From: Maledivibacter sp.
GTDB lineage: Bacteria; Bacillota; Clostridia; Peptostreptococcales; Caminicellaceae
DNA length: 64,000 bases
NCBI GenBank assembly: GCA_025210375.1
Contig: JAOASB010000004.1
Location: forward strand, 1 to 64,000
Reading direction: 5' to 3'
The first letter of the stretch is position 1. Each line of letters starts with the position of its first letter. A program made the position numbers and the translations under genes. Shown in pieces: positions 1 through 8,244 of the stretch. The notes under the pieces were generated by a model that saw only the letters and a list, made by a program, of their open reading frames with translations, searched no databases and was not told the DNA's origin.

Positions 1-37
1 ATAAAATATAAGATGGAGTTTGAAAGGAGGCATAGCA

Positions 38-310
38 ATGACTGATTTTAACGACTATTTAGATGAGTGTATGAAAGACCCAGATTTTAAGAAGGAATAC
101 GATGACTTAGCTGTCGAATATGAGATTAAACAAGCCATGATAGATGCGAGGAAAGAAAAAAAGCTTACTCAGAAGGAACTGTCAAAACTGACAGGCATAC
201 AGCAAAGTCACATTAGTAGACTTGAAAATGCTAACTATAATCCTAGCATTGCATATCTTAAACGGATTGCTCATGCTCTAGGGAAAGAACTTCATATAGA
301 ATTTAGATAA
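38..310 (+). CDS. HigA-like XRE-family antitoxin/regulator
   Basis: A 90-residue protein made of a short acidic N-terminal helix followed by a classic Cro/C1 helix-turn-helix (residues about 30-85; motif LTQKELSKLTGIQQSHISRLE). This layout is typical of HigA-type antitoxins, which bind their own promoter and neutralise a RelE/HigB mRNA nuclease. I chose ATG 38 because a full AAAGGAGG site lies at 23-30; an in-frame start further upstream would fall before this site. The partner toxin would be expected just upstream and is cut off by the window edge, so the toxin-antitoxin assignment is inference. The HTH itself is clear. A hairpin terminator follows directly. Confidence 0.75.
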   Translation: MTDFNDYLDECMKDPDFKKEYDDLAVEYEIKQAMIDARKEKKLTQKELSKLTGIQQSHISRLENANYNPSIAYLKRIAHALGKELHIEFR

Positions 311-313
311 GCT

Positions 314-346
314 AACCCGACTGCAATCATGTAGTCGGTTTTTATT
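314..346 (+). terminator. Terminator after HigA-like gene
   Basis: A 9-bp stem (CCGACTGCA at 317-325 against TGTAGTCGG at 330-338, one G-T pair) with a 4-base loop is followed by a run of T. Confidence 0.75.
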
Positions 347-701
347 TTTTAATTACATTTCTATCACAATAGCAAAAAAATCTGTAAAAATACCTTCTAA
401 ATGTCCTAAAAGATGAAGGGAATATATGAACATTGAAAACTGAATATAAAAATATTTAAGTACGTTACTCCTATGATCCATAGGAGCAAATAATGATACT
501 TCTACTCAGTCCTAATCATCGTCTGGAGAGTAGCCTGCCTGTAGGGGAGGAAAATAAACGTCTATATTTGAGAGAGAATATAGAGGTCTTTTATGAAGCA
601 GATTAACTAACTGTTGCTTAAATATTTTAAAATCTTTGAAAAAACTAACAAAAAAAATTATAATAAAGACAACAATACTTAAAAGATAGGTGTGAATACT
701 T
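347..701. other. Gene-free spacer before rhuM
   Basis: No credible coding frame is seen here. It holds two modest hairpins: a small inverted repeat around CTCCTATG at 468-486, and TCTATATT (561-568) against AATATAGA (577-584). The second is not followed by a clear T run. It may be leader or remnant sequence of the mobile region around it. Confidence 0.4.
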
Positions 702-1714
702 ATGGATAAGAATAAATCGGAGATTATCATATATCAAACTGAGGATGGACAGACAAAGATTGAGGTAGCAATGGAAGAAGATACTGTTTGGTTGTCACAA
801 ACTCAGATGTGTGAATTGTTTCAACGAGATAAGTCAGTAATATCAAGGCATATAAATAATATTTTTAAAGAAGGCGAATTAAAAAGAGATTCAACTGTTG
901 CAAAAAATGCAATAGTTCAAAATGAAGGAAATAGAAATGTACGAAGGGAAGTAGAATATTATAATCTTGACGTAATTATTTCAGTTGGCTATAGAGTAAA
1001 ATCTCACAGAGGTACGCAATTTCGTATATGGGCTACTGAAAGACTTAGAGAATACATTATAAAAGGCTTTACAATGAATGATGAACTTCTTAAAAAAGCT
1101 GGTGGTGGCAATTACTTCGATGAACTATTAGAGAGAATTAGAGACATTCGTTCTTCCGAAAAGGTATTTTGGAGGAAAGTATTAGACATCTATGCTACCA
1201 GCATTGATTATGATCCAAAGGTAGAAAGCTCCATAATATTTTTTAAAACAATACAAAATAAAATGCACTGGGCAGCACATGGGCATACAGCAGCAGAAAT
1301 TATTTATAATAGAGCAAATGCCAAACTACCATATATGGGAATGACATCATTTATAGGTAATAAGCCTAAAAAGGCAGATACAATAATTGCTAAGACTACT
1401 TAAAAGAAGATGAAATAAATATACTAAATAGAATAGTAACAGCATACCTAGAATTTGCAGAATTACAGGCTATTAGAAAAAAACCAATGTATATGAAGGA
1501 TTGGTTAGCAAAATTAGATGATTTCCTAAGAATGACCGACAATGAGATATTAAATCATGCAGGGACAATTAGCCATAACCAAGCTAAAGAAAGAGCCAGT
1601 CATGAGTATATAAAATACAAAGAAAAAATAAAAAATGAATTATCTGCAGTAGAGAAGCATTTTATAGAATCGATTGATAATGCAGAGAAAATGCTAAAAA
1701 AATCAAAGAAATAA
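702..1714 (+). pseudogene. RhuM-family protein, frameshifted
   Basis: The first 233 residues (702-1403) match the RhuM family, a widespread protein of pathogenicity islands and mobile elements of unknown biochemical role (motif VWLSQTQMCELFQRDKSVIS). The frame ends at TAA 1401-1403. The expected continuation (KEDEINILNRIVTAYLEFAE, then a motif KPMYMKDWLAKLDDF) is present in another frame from about 1404 to TAA 1714. Family members read AKNYLK at the joint; here one A appears to be missing near 1396. Repairing that single base gives about 337 residues, close to the usual length, so this is a one-base deletion or a sequencing error. ATG 702 has a weak AGGTG site. Confidence 0.8.
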
Positions 1715-1738
1715 GATTGAACTACTCCCCAAAATTTA

Positions 1739-1759
1739 ACTATCCCGAAATTCAGGATA
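1739..1759 (+). terminator. Possible weak hairpin after rhuM
   Basis: CTATCC (1739-1744) pairs with GGATAG (1754-1759). There is no T run, so terminator function is doubtful. Confidence 0.3.
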
Positions 1760-1934
1760 GCTAAAGATACAAGTATATGTTATATATTTAGTTTACTACT
1801 ATTCAAATATAAGAATCGACTAACCATCGGGTTCTTTTTCCTTATTCCAATAACCCGATTAAAATCTAACCCCTTATCCCCTATATCTCAAATAGAGAGT
1901 AGGGGATTTCTTATACAAAAAAGCAGAAAGGAAA

Positions 1935-2108
1935 ATGGCAATGAAAATAACAAGAGAATACAACGGAAAATCTACCTTTGAAGACATATTAAAGCTCTAT
2001 CTTGAGAATATATCAAATGAAGTCATTGAAAAAAATAAGGAGGAAGCTTATAATAAAGATACAACTCTAACACCTCATCAAGAAAAAAATGAGGTGTTAG
2101 ATAAATGA
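1935..2108 (+). CDS. Small protein upstream of and coupled to serine recombinase
   Basis: A 57-residue charged protein (begins MAMKITREYNGKSTFEDILK) with a ribosome site AGAAAGG at 1925-1931. Its TGA stop overlaps the recombinase ATG as ATGA (2105-2108), so the two genes are translationally coupled. Small proteins of about this size and N-terminal pattern commonly precede serine recombinases in clostridial mobile elements; the function is unknown. An inverted repeat lies in its last codons and covers the recombinase ribosome site (see separate entry). Confidence 0.65.
   Translation: MAMKITREYNGKSTFEDILKLYLENISNEVIEKNKEEAYNKDTTLTPHQEKNEVLDK
2067..2100 (+). promoter_or_regulatory. Hairpin sequestering the recombinase ribosome site
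   Basis: A perfect 12-bp inverted repeat, CTAACACCTCAT (2067-2078) and ATGAGGTGTTAG (2089-2100), lies inside the end of the small upstream gene. The right arm contains GAGGTG (2091-2096), the likely Shine-Dalgarno for ATG 2105. Translation of the upstream gene would melt the stem. This is inference from base pairing. Confidence 0.5.
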
Positions 2109-2440
2109 AAGCAGCGATATACATACGTGTATCAACAAAGCATATAGAGCAAGAATCTTCACTACAAAACCAAAAAGATATGTTCATAAAATACATATCA
2201 ACAAAGGGTTGGACACTCTACAAAATATACAAAGACGTAGACTTTGGTACTCATGGAAAAAGACTTGGATTTATAGAAATGGTAGAAGATGCAAAGGTAG
2301 GAAAATTTGACGTAGTACTAGCAAAAGAACTATCAAGGCTAGCAAGAAACATAGGAATAAGCCATGGATTCAAACAAGTAATAATGGCAAATAACATCCA
2401 CATCATATGCTTAGATGGGGTGGTGTGGGAGAAGTTGTAG
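2105..2440 (+). pseudogene. Truncated serine recombinase (resolvase domain only)
   Basis: The protein starts with the resolvase fold signature AAIYIRVSTKH, including the nucleophilic serine (S9 or its neighbour), and has the later catalytic-domain motif LAKELSRLARN (about residues 78-88). Large serine integrases of this type run to about 500 residues with recombinase and zinc-ribbon domains. This one stops at residue 111, right after HIICLDG, with a non-homologous tail. It is therefore probably inactive as an integrase and marks a decayed element. Up to 2520 I see only short frames that I cannot assign. Confidence 0.75.
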
Positions 2441-2523
2441 TTGGTTGGTTAAGCTATAGAGTATGAAGATGAGCAGGGAGCATCCGCGAAGGTTGGACGT
2501 AATTTCAAGCTTACAAATTAGAG

Positions 2524-3069
2524 ATGAGGTTGTATAATAAAATGAAGTACAAAATAGATTTTTTACTAAGGGCAGTATTGATATCTGTAGTGTTTATTGT
2601 TATAGTTGGAATTGGTTATACTAATATGCAATATAGATTAGATTACATTGAGATCATAAACGAGTGTTTCGAAGGTGGATATGATGATCAGATAATACGA
2701 GATAAAGTTATCATTGGTAATCAAGAGTATCTATTTTATGGTAGGGATGATATTGGATATGGATATATAAAATTAGAAAGAGGTTTAAATAAGAAATACA
2801 AAATTTTGAGAAAAGATAAATCATCACAGTATTTTCAAATTATTAACCCAGTAATCAAATCTAAGATGTTTAATATAATAATTGGGCACAATCCCCAAGA
2901 AGGCTCTATTAGTTGTGAGCTTAGTGATAGTTTTATTCATAATAATATTGTGACAGGAGATTTCATTTTAATATATAATTCTGATACATATACCACTATT
3001 ACTAAGGAAGAAATAGTTTTTAAAGATGAGAATGGTATTAATATTACAGAAAAAGTGACAAAATTATAA
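2524..3069 (+). CDS. Unknown single-pass membrane protein
   Basis: 181 residues with one N-terminal membrane segment (about 13-33, FLLRAVLISVVFIVIVGIGY) and a 145-residue external domain rich in beta-forming residues. I do not recognise the family. A second start at ATG 2542 (MKYKIDFLL) has a better-placed GAGG (2526-2529) and may be the real one. A hairpin terminator follows. Its place between a broken recombinase and gene remnants suggests cargo of a former mobile element. Confidence 0.55.
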   Translation: MRLYNKMKYKIDFLLRAVLISVVFIVIVGIGYTNMQYRLDYIEIINECFEGGYDDQIIRDKVIIGNQEYLFYGRDDIGYGYIKLERGLNKKYKILRKDKSSQYFQIINPVIKSKMFNIIIGHNPQEGSISCELSDSFIHNNIVTGDFILIYNSDTYTTITKEEIVFKDENGINITEKVTKL

Positions 3070-3150
3070 ACACCCATGAAACTACGTCTAACACGCCGTT
3101 TAGCCATTCATATTAACTATATATGATTTATGAGTTAATTTATCAATTTT

Positions 3151-3195
3151 AAATAGCCTTCCTTGATAATTCAACCAAAGAAGGCTATTTCATTT
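3151..3195. terminator. Bidirectional terminator
   Basis: An 11-bp perfect stem, AAATAGCCTTC (3151-3161) and GAAGGCTATTT (3180-3190), with an 18-base loop and A/T runs on both sides. It separates the converging genes 2524-3069 and 3231-3725. Confidence 0.7.
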
Positions 3196-3230
3196 ACAGA
3201 CACTCTTTTCTAGTTTTTATATGCCAAATA

Positions 3231-3725
3231 CTATACTAAAATAGAAAAAGGTTCTTTAACATAGGAATAGTAATCTTTCATTGTAAAATCAGGGGGTAAA
3301 CATGCAAAATTACTATGACCTTCCATTATATGGTCTTTATTAATCCTAAGCCATTCAACAAACATTTCTGGGTCGTTTTCACGAACATCTTCAACCCATT
3401 TTTCTCCTTCGGCTTGCAAAAACTTAAGTCCTTCTGCATAAGATAAATTCATACTATCAGATTTCTTTAAACTTTCATTAATATTATTTATAAAACTCTC
3501 CATTGTTTCACCTCCGATTGTATATTTTCTTGGTAATTTGTCCATCTTAATATTTTTAGGAACATTTAGATTCTTTGAATCTGCAGCTTCAGTTAATTCT
3601 AATTTTACAGATTGTTTTTCTTGTCCTTCAGTCTGTAAACTCTTACCTTCAGACAAATTTTTGCCTTTAAAAACCGTATAGTTCTGTATAAGACCGTTAT
3701 TAGCAGTACCTATTGAATTTATCAT
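3231..3725 (-). CDS. Conserved-looking hypothetical protein
   Basis: 164 residues, no signal peptide or membrane segment, polar N-terminal half and a C-terminal part with aromatic patches (WVEDVRENDPEMFVEWLRIN). I do not recognise it. ATG 3725 (MINSIGTANN) is chosen over the in-frame GTG at 3737 because GGGGTGGG at 3740-3733 sits 7 bases before it. Two decayed genes on the same strand lie just upstream, so it may be the last intact member of an old operon. Confidence 0.5.
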   Translation of the reverse strand: MINSIGTANNGLIQNYTVFKGKNLSEGKSLQTEGQEKQSVKLELTEAADSKNLNVPKNIKMDKLPRKYTIGGETMESFINNINESLKKSDSMNLSYAEGLKFLQAEGEKWVEDVRENDPEMFVEWLRINKDHIMEGHSNFACLPPDFTMKDYYSYVKEPFSILV

Positions 3726-3813
3726 TTTTATACCCACCCCATCATATATATTTTTTTATTAGTTACCTTCATATACCGAATAGCTAAAATGATAAACAAA
3801 ATTTGTATAGGTC

Positions 3814-4065
3814 TCAACTTGAAATTTGATTAGTTAATATAATTTTATTTCCATCAGCAGTAGAAGATATTTTAGCACTTTTGAACTCCGATGTTGCATT
3901 CCATACATATCAATCTTGGCCATTTTTCACATGTAGAGATGTTCTTGAAAGATTTCCTTTTGTAATACTATATGCTTTATATGCACTACCATTAGGTTCA
4001 GCATCATCATAATCATTCATAATATCTAAGCTCTTATTAAATACATCGGCACTTATAGAAAAAAG
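3814..4065 (-). pseudogene. Decayed gene remnant, C-terminal part
   Basis: Read on the minus strand, an 83-codon frame runs from about 4065 to TGA 3816-3814 with a protein-like composition (includes NDYDDAEPNGSAYKAYSITK). One internal TGA lies at 3912-3910, just before YVWNATSEFKSAKISS, and an upstream TAA sits at the 5' edge. It looks like the end of an extracellular or phage-type protein; the family was not recognised. Confidence 0.45.
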
Positions 4066-4102
4066 TTAAGCTCATAAATTATTTTATTAACAATATTTTC
4101 TT

Positions 4103-4270
4103 TTATTCAATTACACTTAAAATATCCATAAAGCCTAGTGAAATATACGAATCATAGTTTGTGCATTCTCCAAGTTCTATTTCTTAGGTTACAAATCCTT
4201 GTGCTAGATTGTAATGTTTATTTACAATTTCTAAAAAAAGAGACAAGCTATAGCAAAAACTAAAATGCGT
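4103..4270 (-). pseudogene. Decayed gene remnant with internal stop
   Basis: The minus-strand frame reads FLEIVNKHYNLAQGFVT, then TAA at 4186-4184, then EIELGECTNYDSYISLGFMD and on to TAA 4105-4103. The reading frame is kept across the stop, which is the pattern of a recently broken gene. Family unknown. Confidence 0.45.
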
Positions 4271-4350
4271 GGATGATGAGCTAGTAGAAGTATCAAAAGC
4301 TTATAGTAAATATATAGAATCTTAGCTGATTAAGGCTGAAATAATTATGG

Positions 4351-4608
4351 ATGGTATTGCCAATAGAAATGCAATTAAGTCTTGGGATTGGAGTCAACAA
4401 AAAAAGGCTATACAGTATGAAGTCCAAAGACATAATATATTTGCAGATATTTATAACAGCAAATGAGAATATGGATAAAGCCGGTGAAATTGTAGGAAAT
4501 GTAAATATTTATTTAGATCAAACAGTAGATTCCTATGATATTATAAGAGGTTCAATGAAAGATTTAATGGAGCAATTTCAGAAGCTAGAGAAAGCAGGCT
4601 TAATATAA
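4351..4608 (+). pseudogene. Possible gene remnant, two frames
   Basis: The first part looks coding in the frame of ATG 4347 (reads MDGIANRNAIKSWDWSQQ) up to a TGA near 4464. The later part looks coding in the frame of ATG 4351 (ends MKDLMEQFQKLEKAGLI). There is no good ribosome site. A frameshifted remnant is the simplest reading; it could also be non-coding. Confidence 0.3.
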
Positions 4609-4766
4609 TTAGAATAGAATAAAATAAAGTAAAAGTTAATGGATCAATAAAGAAGGGTATTATATATACAAGGTTTTTTTATTATAATGTTTTGTATTAA
4701 AGACAAATACCACTTTGCCATTGGGTCAAAAATGATATTTATGTATGTCAAAATATTGAAATTCTC

Positions 4767-4795
4767 TTGACACTTGTAACGAACTATGATAAAAG
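4767..4795 (+). promoter_or_regulatory. Candidate sigma-A promoter before chemoreceptor
   Basis: TTGACA (4767-4772), a 17-base spacer and TAAAAG (4790-4795, a poor -10). The -35 is perfect. It lies about 250 bases upstream of the chemoreceptor start and upstream of a family B element. Confidence 0.4.
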
Positions 4796-4862
4796 TATAG
4801 CAAGTACTCACTCAATTGAGAAATAGAAGAGGATCTAATAATGAATAGAGTTTAAGTCTGTC

Positions 4863-4966
4863 TATAGATATTCTAGTTAAACAGTCAATTTATACACATT
4901 AAAAATCCCTAGAAACATAGGATGTTTTGAGATGTATAAATTAAGTTTAACTTTTGGGAATCTATA
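4863..4966 (+). repeat. Family B element, copy B1
   Basis: A 104-bp imperfect palindrome flanked by TATA on both sides (4863-4866, 4963-4966). The arms carry AATTTATACA/TGTATAAATT and GTTAAAC/GTTTAAC around a central loop with CCCTAGAAACATAGG. It sits 81 bases upstream of the chemoreceptor ATG, so it is probably transcribed in the leader. Confidence 0.8.
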
Positions 4967-5047
4967 ATGTAAGAAAATTAATGTTTATGAGAGGATATAG
5001 GATCTCACTGAACATAATATATAATATATCATACAAGGAGTGGGAAA

Positions 5048-7054
5048 ATGAAGAAAAAATTAATTATCTATAGTTTTGTCGTAGTATTAATCAGTGTACT
5101 GTTTGCATCTATTATCCAATATTACTCTATAACATCTACAATTAATCATTATAGAGATTCAGTTGCTGTGAGTATGAAAAATGCATCCTTTTCTATTCAG
5201 AAAGTCTTCTCTTCTGTTTTCAATGATTTGTTGTATCTATCAGAAAGAAAAGAGTTATCTATCACCAAAGATTTTGGATTAAAGGATGAAAGAACTCGTC
5301 AATTAAATGATTTCAAAGCCTTTGTATCTAACAAGAAAATTTATGATCAGTTACGTTACATAGATAAAACAGGTCAAGAAATTTTACGTGTGAACTATAA
5401 TAAGGGAGATGTAGTTAGTGTAGATGAAAGTAAACTTCAATCTAAATCAGGAAGTTATTATGTAGATGATGCATTGGGTTTAAATGATGGAGAAATTTAT
5501 ATTTCTAGATTTGACCTTAATAAAGAAAAAGGGAAAATAGAAAAGCCTATAAAGCCTATGATACGCTTTGTAACTCCTTTTATGAATAACCGTAATCAAC
5601 TAGATGGGTTGATTGTATTTAATTATTTAGGTGAAAATCTAATTAATGATTTAAAAGAAGTAGATCATTCGGCAAACTCAAGTATCCAGCTAGTGAATGG
5701 AGACGGATACTATTTATACAATGGTGATGAGTCTAAAGAGTGGGCATTTATGCGTGATGAAGAGGAAGGTTTTTTCAAAGATTATCCCGAAGCTTGGGAC
5801 AAGATAAAAAAAGAAAAGAACTATGACTTTGAAACAAGTAAAGGGCTTTTTAGTGTTCTTCCCGTAGATCCAGATCAATTTGCTGAGAATTTGGTTGGGT
5901 CGAAAATGAATCAAAATGAGTCTAACAATTTTTATGTTGTGGTTTATGTTGAGAAAGAAATCATAGCAAAAGTATATAGAGAGGGGCTTATAAAGGGCAT
6001 TGTTATATTCCTAATTACTGCGTTTATAGGAAGTTTTTTAGTAAGATTATACATAACTAAAAAAGAAGATGAGGAGAAGCATAAAAAAAGTTTGGAAGAA
6101 AATTTAGAATTTAACAAGACTGTAGTAGATAAGACACAGTCTAGTGCTGATATTATTTCCAAGGTTTCATCTGAAATTTATGATGCAACAGAAGACGCAA
6201 ATCGAGGGCTACAACAAATCATCCATGAATTAAATAACGTAACTACAAGTATTAATGACAATGCCAATACCATAGAGCAATCCAATGATCAAATAGAATC
6301 AATTGCCGAAAAATCATATATAGTAGAAAGTATGTCAAGGGATGCAGTTAAAAAGAATAAAGACATAGTTGGGTATGCAGAAGAAGGTAATTTAAGTATT
6401 GGGGAACTAACATCTATGATTTCAAAAATTAGCAAATCCACAGACTACGTATTTGAAGAAATAGGAGAACTAGTAGCAAAGTCAAATGAAATAGGCCAAA
6501 TTATTACCTTGATAACAGACATTACAGAACAAACAAATTTGCTTGCGTTAAATGCTGCCATTGAAGCTGCTAGAGCCGGTGAACATGGCAAAGGGTTCGC
6601 AGTTGTAGCTGAAGAAGTACGTAAACTTGCTGACGTATCTGGAAAATCAGCTACCAAAATCTCACAATTAATTATAGATGTACAGGAAAAAGCAAAAACT
6701 TCCGATGAATTTATTACGGATAGCAGATCAATAGTTGAAGAAAGTGTTAAAAAGTCTGAAGAAGCAAATAAGCAGTTTTCTGCTATTTCATCAGAAATAA
6801 TTAAAATGTCAAAGTTAATTAGTGAAATCACGACAAAATCTACAGAACAACATAATCTAACTAAAGTAATGAAAGATGCTATGGCTATAATTATTAGGAA
6901 CACAGAAGTAAATACAGCGGCTGTAAATGACATAAATGATGTTATTCAGAATCAAGCAGCGTCTTTTGAGGAGATAGGTGCAAGTATTGAAGAATTATCT
7001 AGTATGTCAGATGAGCTGAATAGCATTAGCAAAATGAATGAAGAGCAAGAATAA
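5048..7054 (+). CDS. Methyl-accepting chemotaxis protein, Cache-type sensor
   Basis: 668 residues. A membrane segment at about 5-27 and another at about 312-333 enclose an extracellular sensor of about 280 residues resembling dCache. The cytoplasmic part carries the highly conserved signalling tip ([20 protein letters not shown], around residue 495) that contacts CheA/CheW. No clear HAMP domain follows the second membrane segment; a short charged linker leads straight into the coiled coil. ATG 5048 has the ribosome site AAGGAG at 5036-5041. Monocistronic, ended by a strong terminator. The ligand cannot be read from sequence. Confidence 0.9.
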   Translation: MKKKLIIYSFVVVLISVLFASIIQYYSITSTINHYRDSVAVSMKNASFSIQKVFSSVFNDLLYLSERKELSITKDFGLKDERTRQLNDFKAFVSNKKIYDQLRYIDKTGQEILRVNYNKGDVVSVDESKLQSKSGSYYVDDALGLNDGEIYISRFDLNKEKGKIEKPIKPMIRFVTPFMNNRNQLDGLIVFNYLGENLINDLKEVDHSANSSIQLVNGDGYYLYNGDESKEWAFMRDEEEGFFKDYPEAWDKIKKEKNYDFETSKGLFSVLPVDPDQFAENLVGSKMNQNESNNFYVVVYVEKEIIAKVYREGLIKGIVIFLITAFIGSFLVRLYITKKEDEEKHKKSLEENLEFNKTVVDKTQSSADIISKVSSEIYDATEDANRGLQQIIHELNNVTTSINDNANTIEQSNDQIESIAEKSYIVESMSRDAVKKNKDIVGYAEEGNLSIGELTSMISKISKSTDYVFEEIGELVAKSNEIGQIITLITDITEQTNLLALNAAIEAARAGEHGKGFAVVAEEVRKLADVSGKSATKISQLIIDVQEKAKTSDEFITDSRSIVEESVKKSEEANKQFSAISSEIIKMSKLISEITTKSTEQHNLTKVMKDAMAIIIRNTEVNTAAVNDINDVIQNQAASFEEIGASIEELSSMSDELNSISKMNEEQE

Positions 7055-7137
7055 TGACGATAGGTGATGTAGTATTGATATAAGTTCGAAATATCATATT
7101 GACACTTGCTAATAAAATAAAAGCAGAAGAATCGACT

Positions 7138-7192
7138 CTCCCCTATGGTAGATAGTTAAAATAATATAACTGTCTACCATAGGGGAGTTTTT
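7138..7192. terminator. Strong terminator between chemoreceptor and AraC gene
   Basis: A stem of about 20 bp (CTCCCCTATGGTAGA at 7138-7152 against TCTACCATAGGGGAG ending at 7187) is followed by TTTTT. The genes converge here. Confidence 0.9.
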
Positions 7193-7231
7193 GCGGTGGG
7201 AAGAAAAGGGAAATTTCAGTTATTACTTTTC

Positions 7232-8080
7232 CTATTTATCTGTATAAATTTTTCTATATTTTGTTGGAGTGGTTCCAACCTTTTTTTTGAATATCTGATT
7301 AAAGTACGATTGACTATTGAAACCAACAATTTCAGTGATCTGTTTCATAGAATATTGGGTGTTTTTTAGGAGATTCTTTGATACTGATATCCTTTTTTCA
7401 ATGAGATAATCGATAGGAGAAGAACCGGTATATTTTTTGAACTCATGGACTAGATAAAATTTATTCATATAAGCCACTGAGGCTAAAGAATCTAGGCTCA
7501 GTTCTGAGGCATAATGAACATCAATATATTTCTTTATAAAAGCACAGTCCTTATTAATACTCTTTGTAGAAGCCAATACCAAATTTGATTCAGTTCTTCG
7601 CCTTATATTGAAAATTAAAATTTCCATGATATTTTGACAAATCGATTGATAATGTTTTCCGCAGCCTTGGAGTTCTTTAAGTATTGTGTCTAGATAAAAA
7701 AGAATTTCATCTTTACATTTAGAATAATTGTATATGCTATATGAGGTCGTTGTTCCACAATGATTAGAGCTTCCATTAATAATTAGAGAAATACCATCTA
7801 TCCCCAATACTATGTATTCTAAAGGGTTAGAATCCTTGGATGATTCCGTATGGAGAACGTTTGCATTTACTATAATTAAATCGTCTTCTTTCACAGTAAA
7901 ATCTTTATCTTGTATTTTAAAATGACCACTTCCGTGGACAACATAAAATAATTCAGTAAAAGGATGCATATGCATAGTGCTGTGCCAGTCATCTTCATAT
8001 TTGGCTCTTGATGCATATCTAAGTTTCGCATTAAGTTTACTTAATTCATTACCCTCAGATTCAAATAAATTATTTGACAC
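7232..8080 (-). CDS. AraC-family regulator of the galacto-N-biose operon
   Basis: 282 residues: an N-terminal cupin-like sensor (about 30-95, with HMHPFTELFYVVHG) and a C-terminal pair of AraC helix-turn-helices (about 180-280; GFNSQSYFNQIFKKKVGTTP is the signature region). GTG 8080 has AAGGAGG 9 bases upstream. It diverges from the sugar ABC transporter/phosphorylase operon, so it probably activates that operon when an intracellular sugar binds the cupin. Three exact 11-bp repeats in the shared intergenic region are likely binding sites (separate entry). Confidence 0.88.
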   Translation of the reverse strand: MSNNLFESEGNELSKLNAKLRYASRAKYEDDWHSTMHMHPFTELFYVVHGSGHFKIQDKDFTVKEDDLIIVNANVLHTESSKDSNPLEYIVLGIDGISLIINGSSNHCGTTTSYSIYNYSKCKDEILFYLDTILKELQGCGKHYQSICQNIMEILIFNIRRRTESNLVLASTKSINKDCAFIKKYIDVHYASELSLDSLASVAYMNKFYLVHEFKKYTGSSPIDYLIEKRISVSKNLLKNTQYSMKQITEIVGFNSQSYFNQIFKKKVGTTPTKYRKIYTDK

Positions 8081-8118
8081 AACTATGATCCTCCTTAAAG
8101 GTTATTAATATAATTTTA

Positions 8119-8172
8119 TTATATTGCTTTAAAATTTGAAAAGCAATATAAATAAAAAAACAAGCAATATAA
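8119..8172 (+). promoter_or_regulatory. AraC-type operator: three exact 11-bp half-sites
   Basis: AAGCAATATAA occurs at 8141-8151 and 8162-8172 as direct repeats exactly 21 bp apart (two helical turns), and in inverted form at 8119-8129. The inner site abuts the -35 region of the downstream promoter. Two-turn-spaced direct repeats are the usual footprint of AraC-family dimers. Confidence 0.7.
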
Positions 8173-8175
8173 TTA

Positions 8176-8204
8176 TAGAAAAAAATATACATAATGGTTA
8201 TAAT
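8176..8204 (+). promoter_or_regulatory. Activator-dependent promoter for sugar ABC operon
   Basis: TATAAT at 8199-8204 is a perfect -10. At 17 bp upstream there is only TAGAAA (8176-8181). The poor -35, with an operator half-site ending 4 bp upstream, suggests dependence on the divergent AraC protein. Confidence 0.5.
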
Positions 8205-8244
8205 TGTAATTGATATAAAAGATCATATTTAGGGGGAGACCATT

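Noticed and set aside
512-730. Minus-strand frame before rhuM
   Set aside because: No ribosome site and no recognisable protein features; runs into the rhuM start.
6445-6933. Minus-strand frame of 162 codons opposite the chemoreceptor
   Set aside because: Low-complexity antisense of a coiled coil, no ribosome site, lies wholly within a clear gene.
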